A stretch of 64,000 bases of DNA from a beta proteobacterium L13 (GTDB lineage: Bacteria; Pseudomonadota; Gammaproteobacteria; Burkholderiales; Chromobacteriaceae). Position 1 is the first letter of the stretch. Every line of letters begins with the position of its first letter. The notes beneath the pieces were generated by a model. It was given only the letters and a program-made list of their open reading frames with translations, was not told the DNA's origin and did not search any database. Location of the stretch: NCBI GenBank assembly GCA_000335715.1, contig AMYZ01000013.1:1-64000 (forward strand), in the 5' to 3' direction. Shown one piece after another: positions 1 through 7,450 of this stretch. The translations under genes were made by a program, and so were the position numbers.

Positions 1-28
1 AAAGCCCAGCTCACACGAGCTGGGCTTT
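1..28 (+). terminator. Intrinsic terminator-like hairpin at window start
   Basis: A perfect 12-bp stem (AAAGCCCAGCTC / GAGCTGGGCTTT) with the loop ACAC. The symmetrical A-run and T-run suggest a bidirectional terminator for a gene that lies outside the window. Confidence 0.7.
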
Positions 29-90
29 GTGCTTTGTACTGACAACGTCCCCCTTCCCTTTGCTGGCCTGCGGCCAGCCCCCGCTAGGCA

Positions 91-120
91 GGTGTCAAGC
101 TGTGATTGCGGCGCTATAGT
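91..120 (+). promoter_or_regulatory. Possible promoter of the tRNA-Thr gene
   Basis: A TATAGT -10-like hexamer at 115-120 lies 10 bases before the tRNA. The -35 (TGTCAA at 91-96, 18-base spacing) is poor. Inferred from position and the -10 only. Just upstream, 62-78 holds a GCTGGCC/GGCCAGC hairpin of unknown role. Confidence 0.3.
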
Positions 121-130
121 AATGCTGGTG

Positions 131-206
131 GCCGGCATAGCTCAGTTGGTAGAGCAGCGCATTCGTAATGCGAAGGTCGGGGGTTCGATTCCTCTTGCCG
201 GCACCA
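131..206 (+). tRNA. tRNA-Thr (anticodon CGT)
   Basis: A 76-nt cloverleaf that decodes ACG. The acceptor stem is GCCGGCA/TGCCGGC, and the D-arm GCTCAGTTGGTAGAGC and T-arm GGTTCGATTCC are standard. The anticodon loop TTCGTAA gives CGT. The 3' CCA is encoded. The sequence closely matches the familiar bacterial tRNA-Thr(CGT) pattern. It is a single gene followed by a shared terminator. Confidence 0.97.
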
Positions 207-217
207 CGCAAGCTGAT

Positions 218-247
218 AAAAAGCCCGATCGAAGGATCGGGCTTTTT
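218..247 (+). terminator. Bidirectional terminator between tRNA-Thr and fabI
   Basis: A 13-bp stem AAAAAGCCCGATC / GATCGGGCTTTTT with a GAAG loop. It has T-runs on both strands and sits between the convergent tRNA and fabI, so it probably ends both transcripts. Confidence 0.85.
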
Positions 248-272
248 ATTGAGCACCAGCTTTGATAGCAGT

Positions 273-1061
273 TTACGCCTCGGGAACGTTTAACGAGTTG
301 ATGTTGAAGCCGGCATCCACGTAGGTGATTTCGCCGGTAATGCCGGAGGAAAGATCAGACAGCAAGAAGGCGGCGGTATTGCCTACCTCCTCGGTGGTAA
401 CGTTGCGACGCAGACAGGATTGGCCGGCTGCCATGTTGAGTAGCTTGCTGAAGCCGGAAATGCCTGCAGCAGCAAGTGTCTTGATAGGGCCTGCGGAGAT
501 GCCATTGACGCGGATGCCTTCTTTGCCCAGGCTGGCTGCCATGAAGCGCACGGAGGCTTCCAGGCTGGCTTTGGCCAAGCCCATCACATTGTAGTTCGGT
601 ATGGCGCGTACGGCCCCCAGGTAAGACAGGGTCAGCAGGGCTGCGCGGCGGCCTTGCATCATGGGGCGTGCTGCTTTGGCCAGTGCGGCAAAGCTGTAGG
701 CAGAAACGTCGTGGGCGGTGTGAAATGCTTCACGGCTGAGCGCATCCAGAAAATCACCTTCCAGTGCTTCGCGCGGGGCGTAGGCTATGGCGTGTACCAG
801 GCCGTCCAGCCCGTCCCAGTCTTTACCCAGGCTGCTGAAAAGCTGGGTGATTTCTGCGTCGTTCTGAACGTCACAGCGATAAACCAGCGTGCTGCCAAAG
901 TCGGCAGCCATTTCGCGGACACGGTCTTCCAGCTTGTCTACCACGTAGGTGAAGGCGAGCTCGGCCCCTTCGCGATGGCAGGCTTGTGCAATGCCGTAGG
1001 CAATGGAGCGGTTCGAGATCATGCCGGTGATCAGAATCTTTTTGCCTTGCAGGAAACCCAT
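273..1061 (-). CDS. fabI: Enoyl-[acyl-carrier-protein] reductase (NADH) FabI
   Basis: Catalyses the last reduction of each fatty-acid elongation cycle (trans-2-enoyl-ACP to acyl-ACP), in the cytosol. It is 262 aa, the usual FabI length. The divergent SDR nucleotide-binding start is [15 protein letters not shown] near residue 10. The FabI active site is the Tyr-x6-Lys motif YNVMGLAK near residue 157, followed by the [10 protein letters not shown] loop near residue 190. The ATG is preceded by AAAGGA on the minus strand. It stands alone, divergent from trxA, with a TATAAT -10 and a palindrome upstream. It is the target family of triclosan-type inhibitors. Confidence 0.96.
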   Translation of the reverse strand: MGFLQGKKILITGMISNRSIAYGIAQACHREGAELAFTYVVDKLEDRVREMAADFGSTLVYRCDVQNDAEITQLFSSLGKDWDGLDGLVHAIAYAPREALEGDFLDALSREAFHTAHDVSAYSFAALAKAARPMMQGRRAALLTLSYLGAVRAIPNYNVMGLAKASLEASVRFMAASLGKEGIRVNGISAGPIKTLAAAGISGFSKLLNMAAGQSCLRRNVTTEEVGNTAAFLLSDLSSGITGEITYVDAGFNINSLNVPEA

Positions 1062-1093
1062 GTTAAATCCTTTTCAATCTAAAGCAGCCGGGC

Positions 1094-1120
1094 ATTATAA
1101 CGGTCAATCGACCGACCGTC
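1094..1120 (-). promoter_or_regulatory. fabI promoter -10 with adjacent palindrome
   Basis: On the minus strand a perfect TATAAT (plus-strand 1094-1099) precedes fabI. Next to it is the inverted repeat CGGTC-AATC-GACCG (1101-1114), in a tract of repeated GACCG units reaching about 1119. No good -35 is present, which fits an activator- or repressor-controlled promoter. No regulator is identified. Confidence 0.45.
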
Positions 1121-1182
1121 TTGTAAAGCAAAGGTCTGGCCGGCTTTGTCCTGTCATTTAGGGTTGATGCAGGGAGGGGGAG

Positions 1183-1210
1183 TTGTTACCATCGCCTGTA
1201 AGCTTAAAAT
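1183..1210 (+). promoter_or_regulatory. Candidate trxA promoter
   Basis: TTGTTA (1183-1188) and TAAAAT (1205-1210) are spaced by 16 bases, a fair sigma-70 pair. The start codon follows 25 bases later, after the ribosome site GAGAGGAAAA. Confidence 0.4.
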
Positions 1211-1234
1211 CGACACCCAATCGAGAGGAAAACA

Positions 1235-1561
1235 ATGAGCGACCTGATTCTGCACGTGACTGATGATTCGTTTGAACAGCAAGTCCTGAAGGCTGATGCC
1301 CCTGTACTGGTAGATTACTGGGCTGAATGGTGCGGTCCTTGCAAAATGATTGCCCCTATCCTGGACGATGTGGCAAAAGAATATGAAGGCCGTCTGGTGG
1401 TTGCCAAACTGAATATCGATCAGAACGAGGCAACACCACCTAAATTCGGTATCCGTGGTATTCCTACCCTGATGCTGTTTAAAGGCGGTGAAGTGGCAGC
1501 CACCAAGGTTGGTGCGTTGTCCAAGACACAGCTGATCGAGTTCCTGAATGCGCACCTGTAA
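1235..1561 (+). CDS. trxA: Thioredoxin
   Basis: A cytosolic dithiol-disulfide oxidoreductase that keeps protein cysteines reduced, using thioredoxin reductase. It is 108 aa, the usual size. The active site WCGPCK has its cysteines at residues 33 and 36, and the cis-proline segment GIPTLML follows at about 76. A strong ribosome site (GAGAGGAAAAC) precedes the ATG. It lies between fabI (divergent) and rho and has its own terminator. The trxA-rho order is common in beta- and gammaproteobacteria. Confidence 0.97.
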   Translation: MSDLILHVTDDSFEQQVLKADAPVLVDYWAEWCGPCKMIAPILDDVAKEYEGRLVVAKLNIDQNEATPPKFGIRGIPTLMLFKGGEVAATKVGALSKTQLIEFLNAHL

Positions 1562-1611
1562 TTGATTGACAGCTAGTGCCTCTTGGACTATCTTCCCAAT
1601 AGTCCAGTACG

Positions 1612-1633
1612 CGAGCGGCCTTGGCCGCTCGTT
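1612..1633 (+). terminator. Terminator after trxA
   Basis: The hairpin CGAGCGGCC-TT-GGCCGCTCG (1612-1631) is followed by TTTCATATTTCCC, so the stem is strong but the T-tract weak. It separates trxA from rho. Confidence 0.65.
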
Positions 1634-1710
1634 TCATATTTCCCTTCTTTATTTCCTCAGTCTCGGTGCTCTTTGCCGCCTTGTTACATTCTTAGGCTGA
1701 CCGTACACAT

Positions 1711-2967
1711 ATGCATCTATCTGATCTAAAGCGCCAACATGTTAGCGAACTCGTGGAAATGGCTATTTCCAACGAGATTGATGGCGCCAACCGCCTGCGC
1801 AAGCAGGACCTGATTTTCGCGCTGCTGAAAAACCAGGCGAAAAAAGGTGAAAGTATTTTTGGCGAAGGTACGCTGGAGGTATTGCCGGATGGCTTCGGCT
1901 TCCTGCGTAGCCCTGATTCGTCATACCTGGCAGGCCCGGATGATATTTACGTCAGCCCGTCCCAGATTCGCCGCTTTAATCTGCATACCGGCGACACCAT
2001 CGAGGGTGAGATCCGCACGCCTAAAGAAGGCGAGCGCTACTTTGCCCTGGTGAAGGTGGACAAGGTGAATGGTGGCCCGCCGGAGCAGGCCAAGCACAAG
2101 ATCCTGTTCGAGAACCTGACGCCGCTGTTCCCGACCGAGCGCCTGCACCTAGAGCGTGATATCAAGGCTGAAGAAAATGTTACCAGTCGCCTGATTGACC
2201 TGATTGCCCCTATCGGCAAAGGTCAGCGTGGCTTGCTGGTGGCGCCGCCCAAGTCCGGTAAGACAGTGATGCTGAAGCATATTGCCCACGCCATCACCAC
2301 CAACCATCCGGAAGTGGAAATGATCGTGCTGCTGATCGACGAGCGTCCGGAAGAAGTGACCGAGATGCAGCGTTCGGTGCGCGGCGAGGTGGTATCGTCA
2401 ACGTTTGACGAGCCGGCTACTCGCCACGTGCAAGTAGCCGAAATGGTGATCGAGAAGGCCAAGCGCCTGGTAGAGCACAAAAAAGATGTGGTGATCCTGC
2501 TGGATTCCATCACCCGTCTGGCTCGCGCCTACAACACCGTGATTCCGGCCTCCGGCAAAGTGCTGACCGGTGGTGTGGATTCCAACGCGCTGCAGCGCCC
2601 CAAGCGTTTCTTTGGTGCTGCACGTAATATCGAAGAAGGCGGCTCGCTGACCATCATTGCTACCGCGCTGGTGGATACCGGCTCGCGTATGGATGACGTG
2701 ATCTACGAAGAATTCAAGGGTACCGGTAATATGGAGATCCACCTGGATCGCCGTATGGCCGAAAAACGCATCTTCCCGGCGATTAACATCAACCGCTCGG
2801 GTACCCGCCGCGAAGAGCTGCTGATTCCGCAAGAACAGCTACAGCGCATCTGGGTGCTGCGCAAGCTGCTGTACCCGATGGACGACCTGGAAGCGATGGA
2901 GTTCATGCTGGACAAGCTGCGCGCGACCAAGTCGAACTTGGCCTTCTTTGATTCGATGCGTCGCTAA
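1711..2967 (+). CDS. rho: Transcription termination factor Rho
   Basis: A hexameric RNA helicase that ends untranslated transcripts. It is 418 aa, the standard length. The N-terminal Rho domain begins [18 protein letters not shown]. The cold-shock-like RNA-binding domain contains GFGFLRS near residue 62. The ATPase domain has the Walker A APPKSGKT near residue 178 and the Walker [15 protein letters not shown] near residue 265. The ATG lies in CATATG with no obvious purine-rich ribosome site. The 150-nt leader may be long enough for autoregulation, but this is not visible directly. Confidence 0.97.
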   Translation: MHLSDLKRQHVSELVEMAISNEIDGANRLRKQDLIFALLKNQAKKGESIFGEGTLEVLPDGFGFLRSPDSSYLAGPDDIYVSPSQIRRFNLHTGDTIEGEIRTPKEGERYFALVKVDKVNGGPPEQAKHKILFENLTPLFPTERLHLERDIKAEENVTSRLIDLIAPIGKGQRGLLVAPPKSGKTVMLKHIAHAITTNHPEVEMIVLLIDERPEEVTEMQRSVRGEVVSSTFDEPATRHVQVAEMVIEKAKRLVEHKKDVVILLDSITRLARAYNTVIPASGKVLTGGVDSNALQRPKRFFGAARNIEEGGSLTIIATALVDTGSRMDDVIYEEFKGTGNMEIHLDRRMAEKRIFPAININRSGTRREELLIPQEQLQRIWVLRKLLYPMDDLEAMEFMLDKLRATKSNLAFFDSMRR

Positions 2968-2990
2968 GCGTACCATCAGGCAAAGTACAC

Positions 2991-3019
2991 AACGCCAGGC
3001 CATGCGGTCTGGCGTTTTT
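2991..3019 (+). terminator. Terminator after rho
   Basis: The stem AACGCCAG / CTGGCGTT (2991-2998 with 3009-3016) is followed by TTTC. It overlaps the possible upstream start (3021) of the next gene, which favours the later ATG at 3033. Confidence 0.75.
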
Positions 3020-3032
3020 CATGGCGATTTGT

Positions 3033-3671
3033 ATGCTGGATTATTTACTGGATTTTGACGGTTACTCGGTAATCGGGACGGTAGCCTTTGCGGTGTCGGG
3101 CTATTTGCTGGGTGTGCGCAAGCACCTGGACTTGCTGGGTATCATCATTGTGACCTTGCTCACGGCCATCGGCGGCGGGGTGATACGGGATGTACTGGTT
3201 GGCCGCATGCCACAGGTTTTTCTGGATAACACCAACCTGATCATCATTGCTATCACCCTGTTGGTGGCGATGGCGGCGCGCCTGCATAAGCGCGAACACG
3301 AGCTGCTGGCCACGCTGTTTATCGTGGCAGATTCGATAGGGCTGGTTGCGTTCAGCCTGGCAGGGGCTAAATTGGGAGTGGAGTACCACATCAATGCGTT
3401 TGGTGTGATTTTGCTGGGTTTCGTTACTGCTGTGGGTGGCGGTATCGTGCGGGACATGATGGTGAACGATGTGCCGTTTATCCTGCATAAAGATTTTTAC
3501 GGCACGGTGTCCATTGTGGTGGCCGTGGCGCTATACGTGCTGGCCACGTTGGGGTGGGATCATATTCTGGCGGTGCAGCTGGTTTTTGTCTCCGGGGTGG
3601 CGTTGCGCCTGGTGGCGCATTGGGGGGAGCTGTCACTGCCCAAGATTGGCGCAGGTAAAAAAAGAGGCTAA
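3033..3671 (+). CDS. TRIC-type (UPF0126/YadS-like) membrane channel protein
   Basis: A predicted inner-membrane protein of the bacterial trimeric intracellular cation channel family, 212 aa from this start. It has two internal repeats, each with the glycine-rich signature: AIGGGVIRDVL near residue 47 and AVGGGIVRDMM near residue 133. There are about seven hydrophobic segments. An upstream ATG at 3021 adds four residues but falls at the foot of the rho terminator; neither start has a good ribosome site. The Nudix gene follows after 3 bases, so the two are probably cotranscribed. The physiological ion is unknown. Confidence 0.85.
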   Translation: MLDYLLDFDGYSVIGTVAFAVSGYLLGVRKHLDLLGIIIVTLLTAIGGGVIRDVLVGRMPQVFLDNTNLIIIAITLLVAMAARLHKREHELLATLFIVADSIGLVAFSLAGAKLGVEYHINAFGVILLGFVTAVGGGIVRDMMVNDVPFILHKDFYGTVSIVVAVALYVLATLGWDHILAVQLVFVSGVALRLVAHWGELSLPKIGAGKKRG

Positions 3672-3674
3672 GCC

Positions 3675-4280
3675 ATGTTGTATGCCCGGGGTGAGGAGGA
3701 GTTGGCCGCACTGCTAGCCAGTTTGTCGCAAGTGCCGCTGGCAGATGATGCGGAAGGGCTATTGCCCAGAGATGTCGGTAGCAAGCCGGCAGCGGTGCTG
3801 ATTCTGGTGCTATGGCAGCCCGATGGCTGGCAGGTGGTGCTGACACGCCGCACCGCCCATTTGCGTAGCCATGCCGGGCAGATCAGCTTTCCTGGTGGTC
3901 GGCTGGAAGAGGGCGATGCCAGTGCGGCCATGGCGGCGCTGCGCGAGGCCGAGGAAGAGATAGGCTTGCCGGCCAGTGCCGTGCGTGTGGTGGCGCAGAT
4001 GGGGCAGTATCAAACCATTACCGGCTATGCTGTTACGCCAGTGCTGGGGGTGCTCACGCAGCCGGTGGTGTTCCGGCCATCGCCCGACGAGGTGGATGAA
4101 GTGTTTACTCTGCCCTTGTCGCTGGCGCTGGATACGCGGCAGTACGAGCGCCATCACTACGAGCGCGATGGCTATCGCGGCCATTATTATTCGCTGACGC
4201 ACGGCGCGTACTATGTGTGGGGCGCAACAGCAGCGATGCTGCGGCGTTTGGCGCTAGCCCACGCCAGCCTGCCAGCATAA
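3675..4280 (+). CDS. Nudix hydrolase, coenzyme A pyrophosphatase (NudL/YeaB-like)
   Basis: Predicted to cleave the diphosphate of coenzyme A and its derivatives, giving 4'-phosphopantetheine and 3',5'-ADP. It is 201 aa. The Nudix box has GGRLEEGDAS followed by REAEEEIGL near residues 75-98, and the CoA-pyrophosphatase-type segment SFPGG lies just before it. It is translationally close to the TRIC gene. The repeated word GTTGGCCGC lies in the coding sequence at 3701. It is likely NudL, but other Nudix substrates are possible. Confidence 0.88.
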   Translation: MLYARGEEELAALLASLSQVPLADDAEGLLPRDVGSKPAAVLILVLWQPDGWQVVLTRRTAHLRSHAGQISFPGGRLEEGDASAAMAALREAEEEIGLPASAVRVVAQMGQYQTITGYAVTPVLGVLTQPVVFRPSPDEVDEVFTLPLSLALDTRQYERHHYERDGYRGHYYSLTHGAYYVWGATAAMLRRLALAHASLPA

Positions 4281-4281
4281 G

Positions 4282-4308
4282 AAAACCGGCCTGGTGGCCG
4301 GTTTTTCT
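4282..4308 (+). terminator. Terminator between the Nudix gene and nadC
   Basis: AAAACCGGCC-TGGT-GGCCGGTTTT followed by TCTTT. It is symmetrical and probably serves both convergent genes. Confidence 0.85.
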
Positions 4309-4336
4309 TTGCGTCACAGCCTGATGCTGTTTTGTC

Positions 4337-5182
4337 TCAGGCTTGGCTGAAGCGCATCGACAGGTCGATGGCACGCACGTCTTTGGTAAGCTTGCCGATG
4401 GAGATGCGATCAACGCCGGTTTCGGCAATGGCGCGCACGGTGCTGAAATCTACGCCGCCGGAAGCTTCCAGTAGCGCACGGCCTTCGCTCAGGCGCACCG
4501 CCTCGCGCATATCGTCCAGCGACATATTATCCAGCAGTACCAGCGTGCAGCCTGCGGCCAACGCTTCGTTCAGCTCGGCGAGGTTTTCTACTTCTACCTG
4601 AATGCTTACCTGCGGCGGGGCCAGCTCGCGTGCACGCTGCAGTGCCTGCGTGATGCTGCCGGCGGCCATAATGTGGTTTTCCTTGATCAGGATGCCGTCG
4701 TACAGGCCGATGCGCTGGTTGACGCCGCCGCCAACGGTAACGGCGTACTTTTGCGCCAGGCGCATGCCAGGCAGGGTTTTGCGGGTATCCAGAATGCGGG
4801 CGCGGGTGCCGGCGATCAATTCACTATAGCGCTGGGTCTCGGTAGCCACGGCAGACAGGGTTTGCAGAATGTTCAGTGCGGTGCGTTCGGCAGTAAGCAG
4901 TGCACGGGCAGGGCCGCTGATGTGGCATAGCACGGTATTGGCGGTGACTTGCTGGCCCTCGGCGACTTGCCAGCTTACCTGGCAGCGCGGGTCTACCTGA
5001 CGAAACGCTTCGTCAAACCAGGCTTGCCCGCACACCGTTGCCGGCTCGCGCACTATGACGGATGCCTTGCCCTGGCTGTCTGCGTCGATCAGCAGCGCGG
5101 TCCAGTCCTGCTGGCCAATATCTTCTGCCAGCGCCTGGCTGATCAGGTTGGCAATGTGGTGGGGGGCGGGCAAGCTAAACAT
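4337..5182 (-). CDS. nadC: Nicotinate-nucleotide pyrophosphorylase (quinolinate phosphoribosyltransferase)
   Basis: Converts quinolinate and PRPP to nicotinate mononucleotide in de novo NAD synthesis. It is 281 aa from this start. Family motifs are [10 protein letters not shown] near the N-terminus, [33 protein letters not shown], and [10 protein letters not shown] followed by LLDNMS. Most relatives have His where this has Gln in NQR. An ATG nine bases upstream (5191) is possible; 5182 is preferred because GGATGA precedes it. It is divergent from the ECF-type permease. Confidence 0.93.
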   Translation of the reverse strand: MFSLPAPHHIANLISQALAEDIGQQDWTALLIDADSQGKASVIVREPATVCGQAWFDEAFRQVDPRCQVSWQVAEGQQVTANTVLCHISGPARALLTAERTALNILQTLSAVATETQRYSELIAGTRARILDTRKTLPGMRLAQKYAVTVGGGVNQRIGLYDGILIKENHIMAAGSITQALQRARELAPPQVSIQVEVENLAELNEALAAGCTLVLLDNMSLDDMREAVRLSEGRALLEASGGVDFSTVRAIAETGVDRISIGKLTKDVRAIDLSMRFSQA

Positions 5183-5198
5183 GACAGTCATCCGTTAT

Positions 5199-5211
5199 AA
5201 GGTTGGCCGCA
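5199..5211 (+). repeat. Full copy of the AAGGTTGGCCGCA repeated word, intergenic
   Basis: An exact 13-base match in the divergent space between nadC and the permease gene. It belongs to the window-wide family described at 3701-60161. Confidence 0.8.
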
Positions 5212-5299
5212 TTTTACCTGATTGTGCCGGGCTGGGGTTTTTGTGGCGCTGGCGGGCTTTGTTATGATGGCCGGTATCACTGAGCAAAATGGAGTGAGC

Positions 5300-5959
5300 A
5301 TGAATTTTCTGGCCGGGCAGTTTGCACTGCCTTGGGTGTGGGGGGCGAATGGCCTGTGGCTGGCCATGTTGCTGCTGTGTGCCAGGCGCGTGGCGTGGCG
5401 CGCGTTGCCCGCGCAGGCGGTGTCTGCCTGGTGCGGGGCTTGCGTCGTGCTGATGGGGTTTACGCTGGCCAAGGCGGGTTTGCAGCCCGGCTTGTCGTTT
5501 CATTTGCTGGGGGCGACGGTGTTTACCCTGCTGGCCGGGCCGTGGCTCGCCTTGCTGGCGCTGTCGCTGGTGCAGCTGGTGCTGGTGGCGGCCGGGCTGA
5601 TGGACCCATTGGCCATCGGCCTGAATGTATTGCTGAGCTATGTGCCGGCGGTGTTGCTGACGACTGCCGTGCTGCACTGGGCGCGGCAGCGGCTGGCGCC
5701 GAACCTGTTTGTCTACGTGTTCGTGAACGCTTTTCTGGCGGGGGCGGCAAGCTTGCTGTTGGCTGCGGCGGCCGGTTTGCTGGCTTTGGGGCTGGCGGGG
5801 GTGTACCCGGTAGACCATCTGCTGGGCGAAGTGTTGCCCTTTTACTTTTTGCTGGCGTGGTCCGAGGCGTTTACCAGTGGCCTGGTAATGGCGATACTGA
5901 TTGTGTACCGGCCGCAATGGGTGGCCACGTTTGATGACCGGCGTTATCTGGTGAATTAG
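5300..5959 (+). CDS. Energy-coupling factor / CbiM-like permease
   Basis: A predicted inner-membrane permease of the CbiM/ECF substrate-binding (S-component) type, 219 aa, with about six hydrophobic segments. The first helix contains FALPWVWGANGLW and the family-like LSYVPAVLL lies near residue 115. The start at 5300 is chosen because GGAG lies six bases upstream; an in-frame ATG at 5222 would add a hydrophobic 26-residue leader. It is followed closely by a MAPEG gene. The substrate is not evident: cobalt/nickel transport is typical of CbiM, but no CbiN/Q/O partners are nearby. Confidence 0.75.
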   Translation: MNFLAGQFALPWVWGANGLWLAMLLLCARRVAWRALPAQAVSAWCGACVVLMGFTLAKAGLQPGLSFHLLGATVFTLLAGPWLALLALSLVQLVLVAAGLMDPLAIGLNVLLSYVPAVLLTTAVLHWARQRLAPNLFVYVFVNAFLAGAASLLLAAAAGLLALGLAGVYPVDHLLGEVLPFYFLLAWSEAFTSGLVMAILIVYRPQWVATFDDRRYLVN

Positions 5960-5968
5960 GAGCCTGCG

Positions 5969-6346
5969 ATGCAGTTTGCTTTCTGGGCGGTATTGATTGC
6001 CGCCGTGTTGCCCTTGCTGTTTGCCGCCATGTCCAAGGCTGGCGGTATGAATAACCATGCTCCGCGCGCCGCACAAGCGGCGCTGACTGGCTGGCGTTTG
6101 CGTGCGCACTGGGCGCAGCAAAATAGCTGGGAGGCTTTCCCGGTGTTTGCTGCTGCGGTGGTGGTGGCGTTTCTGAATCTGGTGTCGCAGGGCAAGATGG
6201 ATGCGGCAGCGGCGGTGTTTCTGCTGGCGCGTGTGGCGTACGGGGCGTGCTATCTGGCCGATAAGCCCAGCCTGCGTTCGCTGTCCTGGCTGGTGGGCTA
6301 CGCGGCGGTGATTTACCTGTTTCTGGCGGCTGCGCATCTGTTGTAA
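5969..6346 (+). CDS. MAPEG family membrane protein
   Basis: A small membrane protein of 125 aa with four hydrophobic segments. The MAPEG-like motifs are RAAQAALTGWRLRAHWAQQN near residue 32, SWEAFPVFAA, and LARVAYGACYLAD near residue 90. The family includes membrane glutathione S-transferases and eicosanoid enzymes; the bacterial members of this type are uncharacterised. It starts nine bases after the permease with GGAG upstream, so it is probably cotranscribed with it. Confidence 0.85.
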   Translation: MQFAFWAVLIAAVLPLLFAAMSKAGGMNNHAPRAAQAALTGWRLRAHWAQQNSWEAFPVFAAAVVVAFLNLVSQGKMDAAAAVFLLARVAYGACYLADKPSLRSLSWLVGYAAVIYLFLAAAHLL

Positions 6347-6360
6347 ACACCAGCAGCCAT

Positions 6361-6402
6361 GCAACAGCGGCCAACCTTGTCGGCAAGGTTGGCCGCTGTT
6401 GC
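6361..6402. terminator. Perfect 19-bp inverted repeat made of two facing repeated words
   Basis: The left arm (6361-6379) carries GCGGCCAACCTTG and the right arm (6384-6402) carries CAAGGTTGGCCGC. The arms are perfectly complementary over 19 bases with the loop TCGG. It lies between the convergent MAPEG gene and murB, where a bidirectional terminator is expected. There is no T-tract. Paired uptake sequences acting as terminators are known in Neisseria. Confidence 0.8.
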
Positions 6403-6412
6403 ATGGGCAGGT

Positions 6413-7441
6413 TTACAGTACGATGGGTTCCGGGTCCAGCACCACGCCGTATTGCTGGTAAACCGTCTGGCGTACCTTGCTGGCCAGGGCCCACATCTGT
6501 GCGCCGCTGGCATGGCCGTGGTTTACCAGCACCAATGCCTGCTTGTCGTGTACGGCCGCATCGCCGTCACGGTAGCCCTTCAGGCCGGCTTGCTCGATCA
6601 GCCAGCCTGCGGCCAACTTGACGCTGCCATCGGCCTGCGGGTAGTGCGGCAGGGTGGGGTGTTGTGCCAGCAGGGTATCGGCCTGCTCGCGCGGCACGAT
6701 GGGGTTTTTGAAGAAACTGCCGGCGTTACCCAGTACCGCCGGGTCGGGGAGCTTGCTCTGGCGGATGCTGATGACCGCCTGGCTGACTTGCAGTGCTGTC
6801 GGCTCGTCGGTGCAGCCCATGGCGGCCAGTGCCTTGCTGATGTCGCCGTAGCCTATGCGAGGCTGGAACGTTTTGTTCAGGCGGAAGCGCACCGCCGTTA
6901 CCAGATAGCGCCCGGCCAGCGCCTGTTTGAAGATACTGTCACGGTAGGCAAAGTGGCAGTCTGCATTGCTCAGCACCACCTTGCTGCCACCGGTGGCCAG
7001 GTCGGCGCACACCACTTCGTGAATCAGGTCTTTGACTTCTACGCCATACGCGCCGATGTTCTGGATAGGGCTGGCGCCCACGGTGCCGGGGATCAGGCTG
7101 AGGTTTTCCAGCCCGCTCCAGCCCTGTTGCAAGGTGTATTGCACAAAGTCGTGCCATACCTCGCCGCCTGCAGCCTGCACCAGTACGTGCTGCTCGTCCT
7201 CGGCGACAAGCTGTACGCCTTTCAGGCAGTTCTGGATGATGACACCCTCGAAGTCCTGGGTGAACAGCATATTGCTGCCGCCGCCCAGCCACAGCAGCGG
7301 GCCTTGCTGTACCACCGGCTGTGCCAGCAGGATGGGCAGCTGGGCCAGGTCGGTGAGCTGGCTGAAAAAGGCGGCTTTCACGTTCATGCCGAAGGTGTTG
7401 AAGGCACGGATGGGTTGTTCGCGATAAATAACAGGTGTCAC
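6413..7441 (-). CDS. murB: UDP-N-acetylenolpyruvoylglucosamine reductase MurB (type I)
   Basis: Reduces the enolpyruvyl group to give UDP-N-acetylmuramate, an early cytosolic step of peptidoglycan synthesis that uses FAD and NADPH. It is 342 aa, as in E. coli. FAD-binding motifs are LLWLGGGSNMLFT near residue 50 and IPGTVGASPIQNIGAYG near residue 115. The catalytic-loop segment GNAGSFFKNP is near residue 228, and the C-terminal type I segment is AAGWLIEQAGLKG. It starts 9 bases after the MATE gene ends on the same strand, so the two form an operon. Confidence 0.96.
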   Translation of the reverse strand: MTPVIYREQPIRAFNTFGMNVKAAFFSQLTDLAQLPILLAQPVVQQGPLLWLGGGSNMLFTQDFEGVIIQNCLKGVQLVAEDEQHVLVQAAGGEVWHDFVQYTLQQGWSGLENLSLIPGTVGASPIQNIGAYGVEVKDLIHEVVCADLATGGSKVVLSNADCHFAYRDSIFKQALAGRYLVTAVRFRLNKTFQPRIGYGDISKALAAMGCTDEPTALQVSQAVISIRQSKLPDPAVLGNAGSFFKNPIVPREQADTLLAQHPTLPHYPQADGSVKLAAGWLIEQAGLKGYRDGDAAVHDKQALVLVNHGHASGAQMWALASKVRQTVYQQYGVVLDPEPIVL

Positions 7442-7450
7442 GGTATTCTT

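Noticed and set aside
6258..6270. GCCGATAA inside the MAPEG gene as a sigma-28 site
   Set aside because: It lies within coding sequence with no flagellar gene downstream; chance match.
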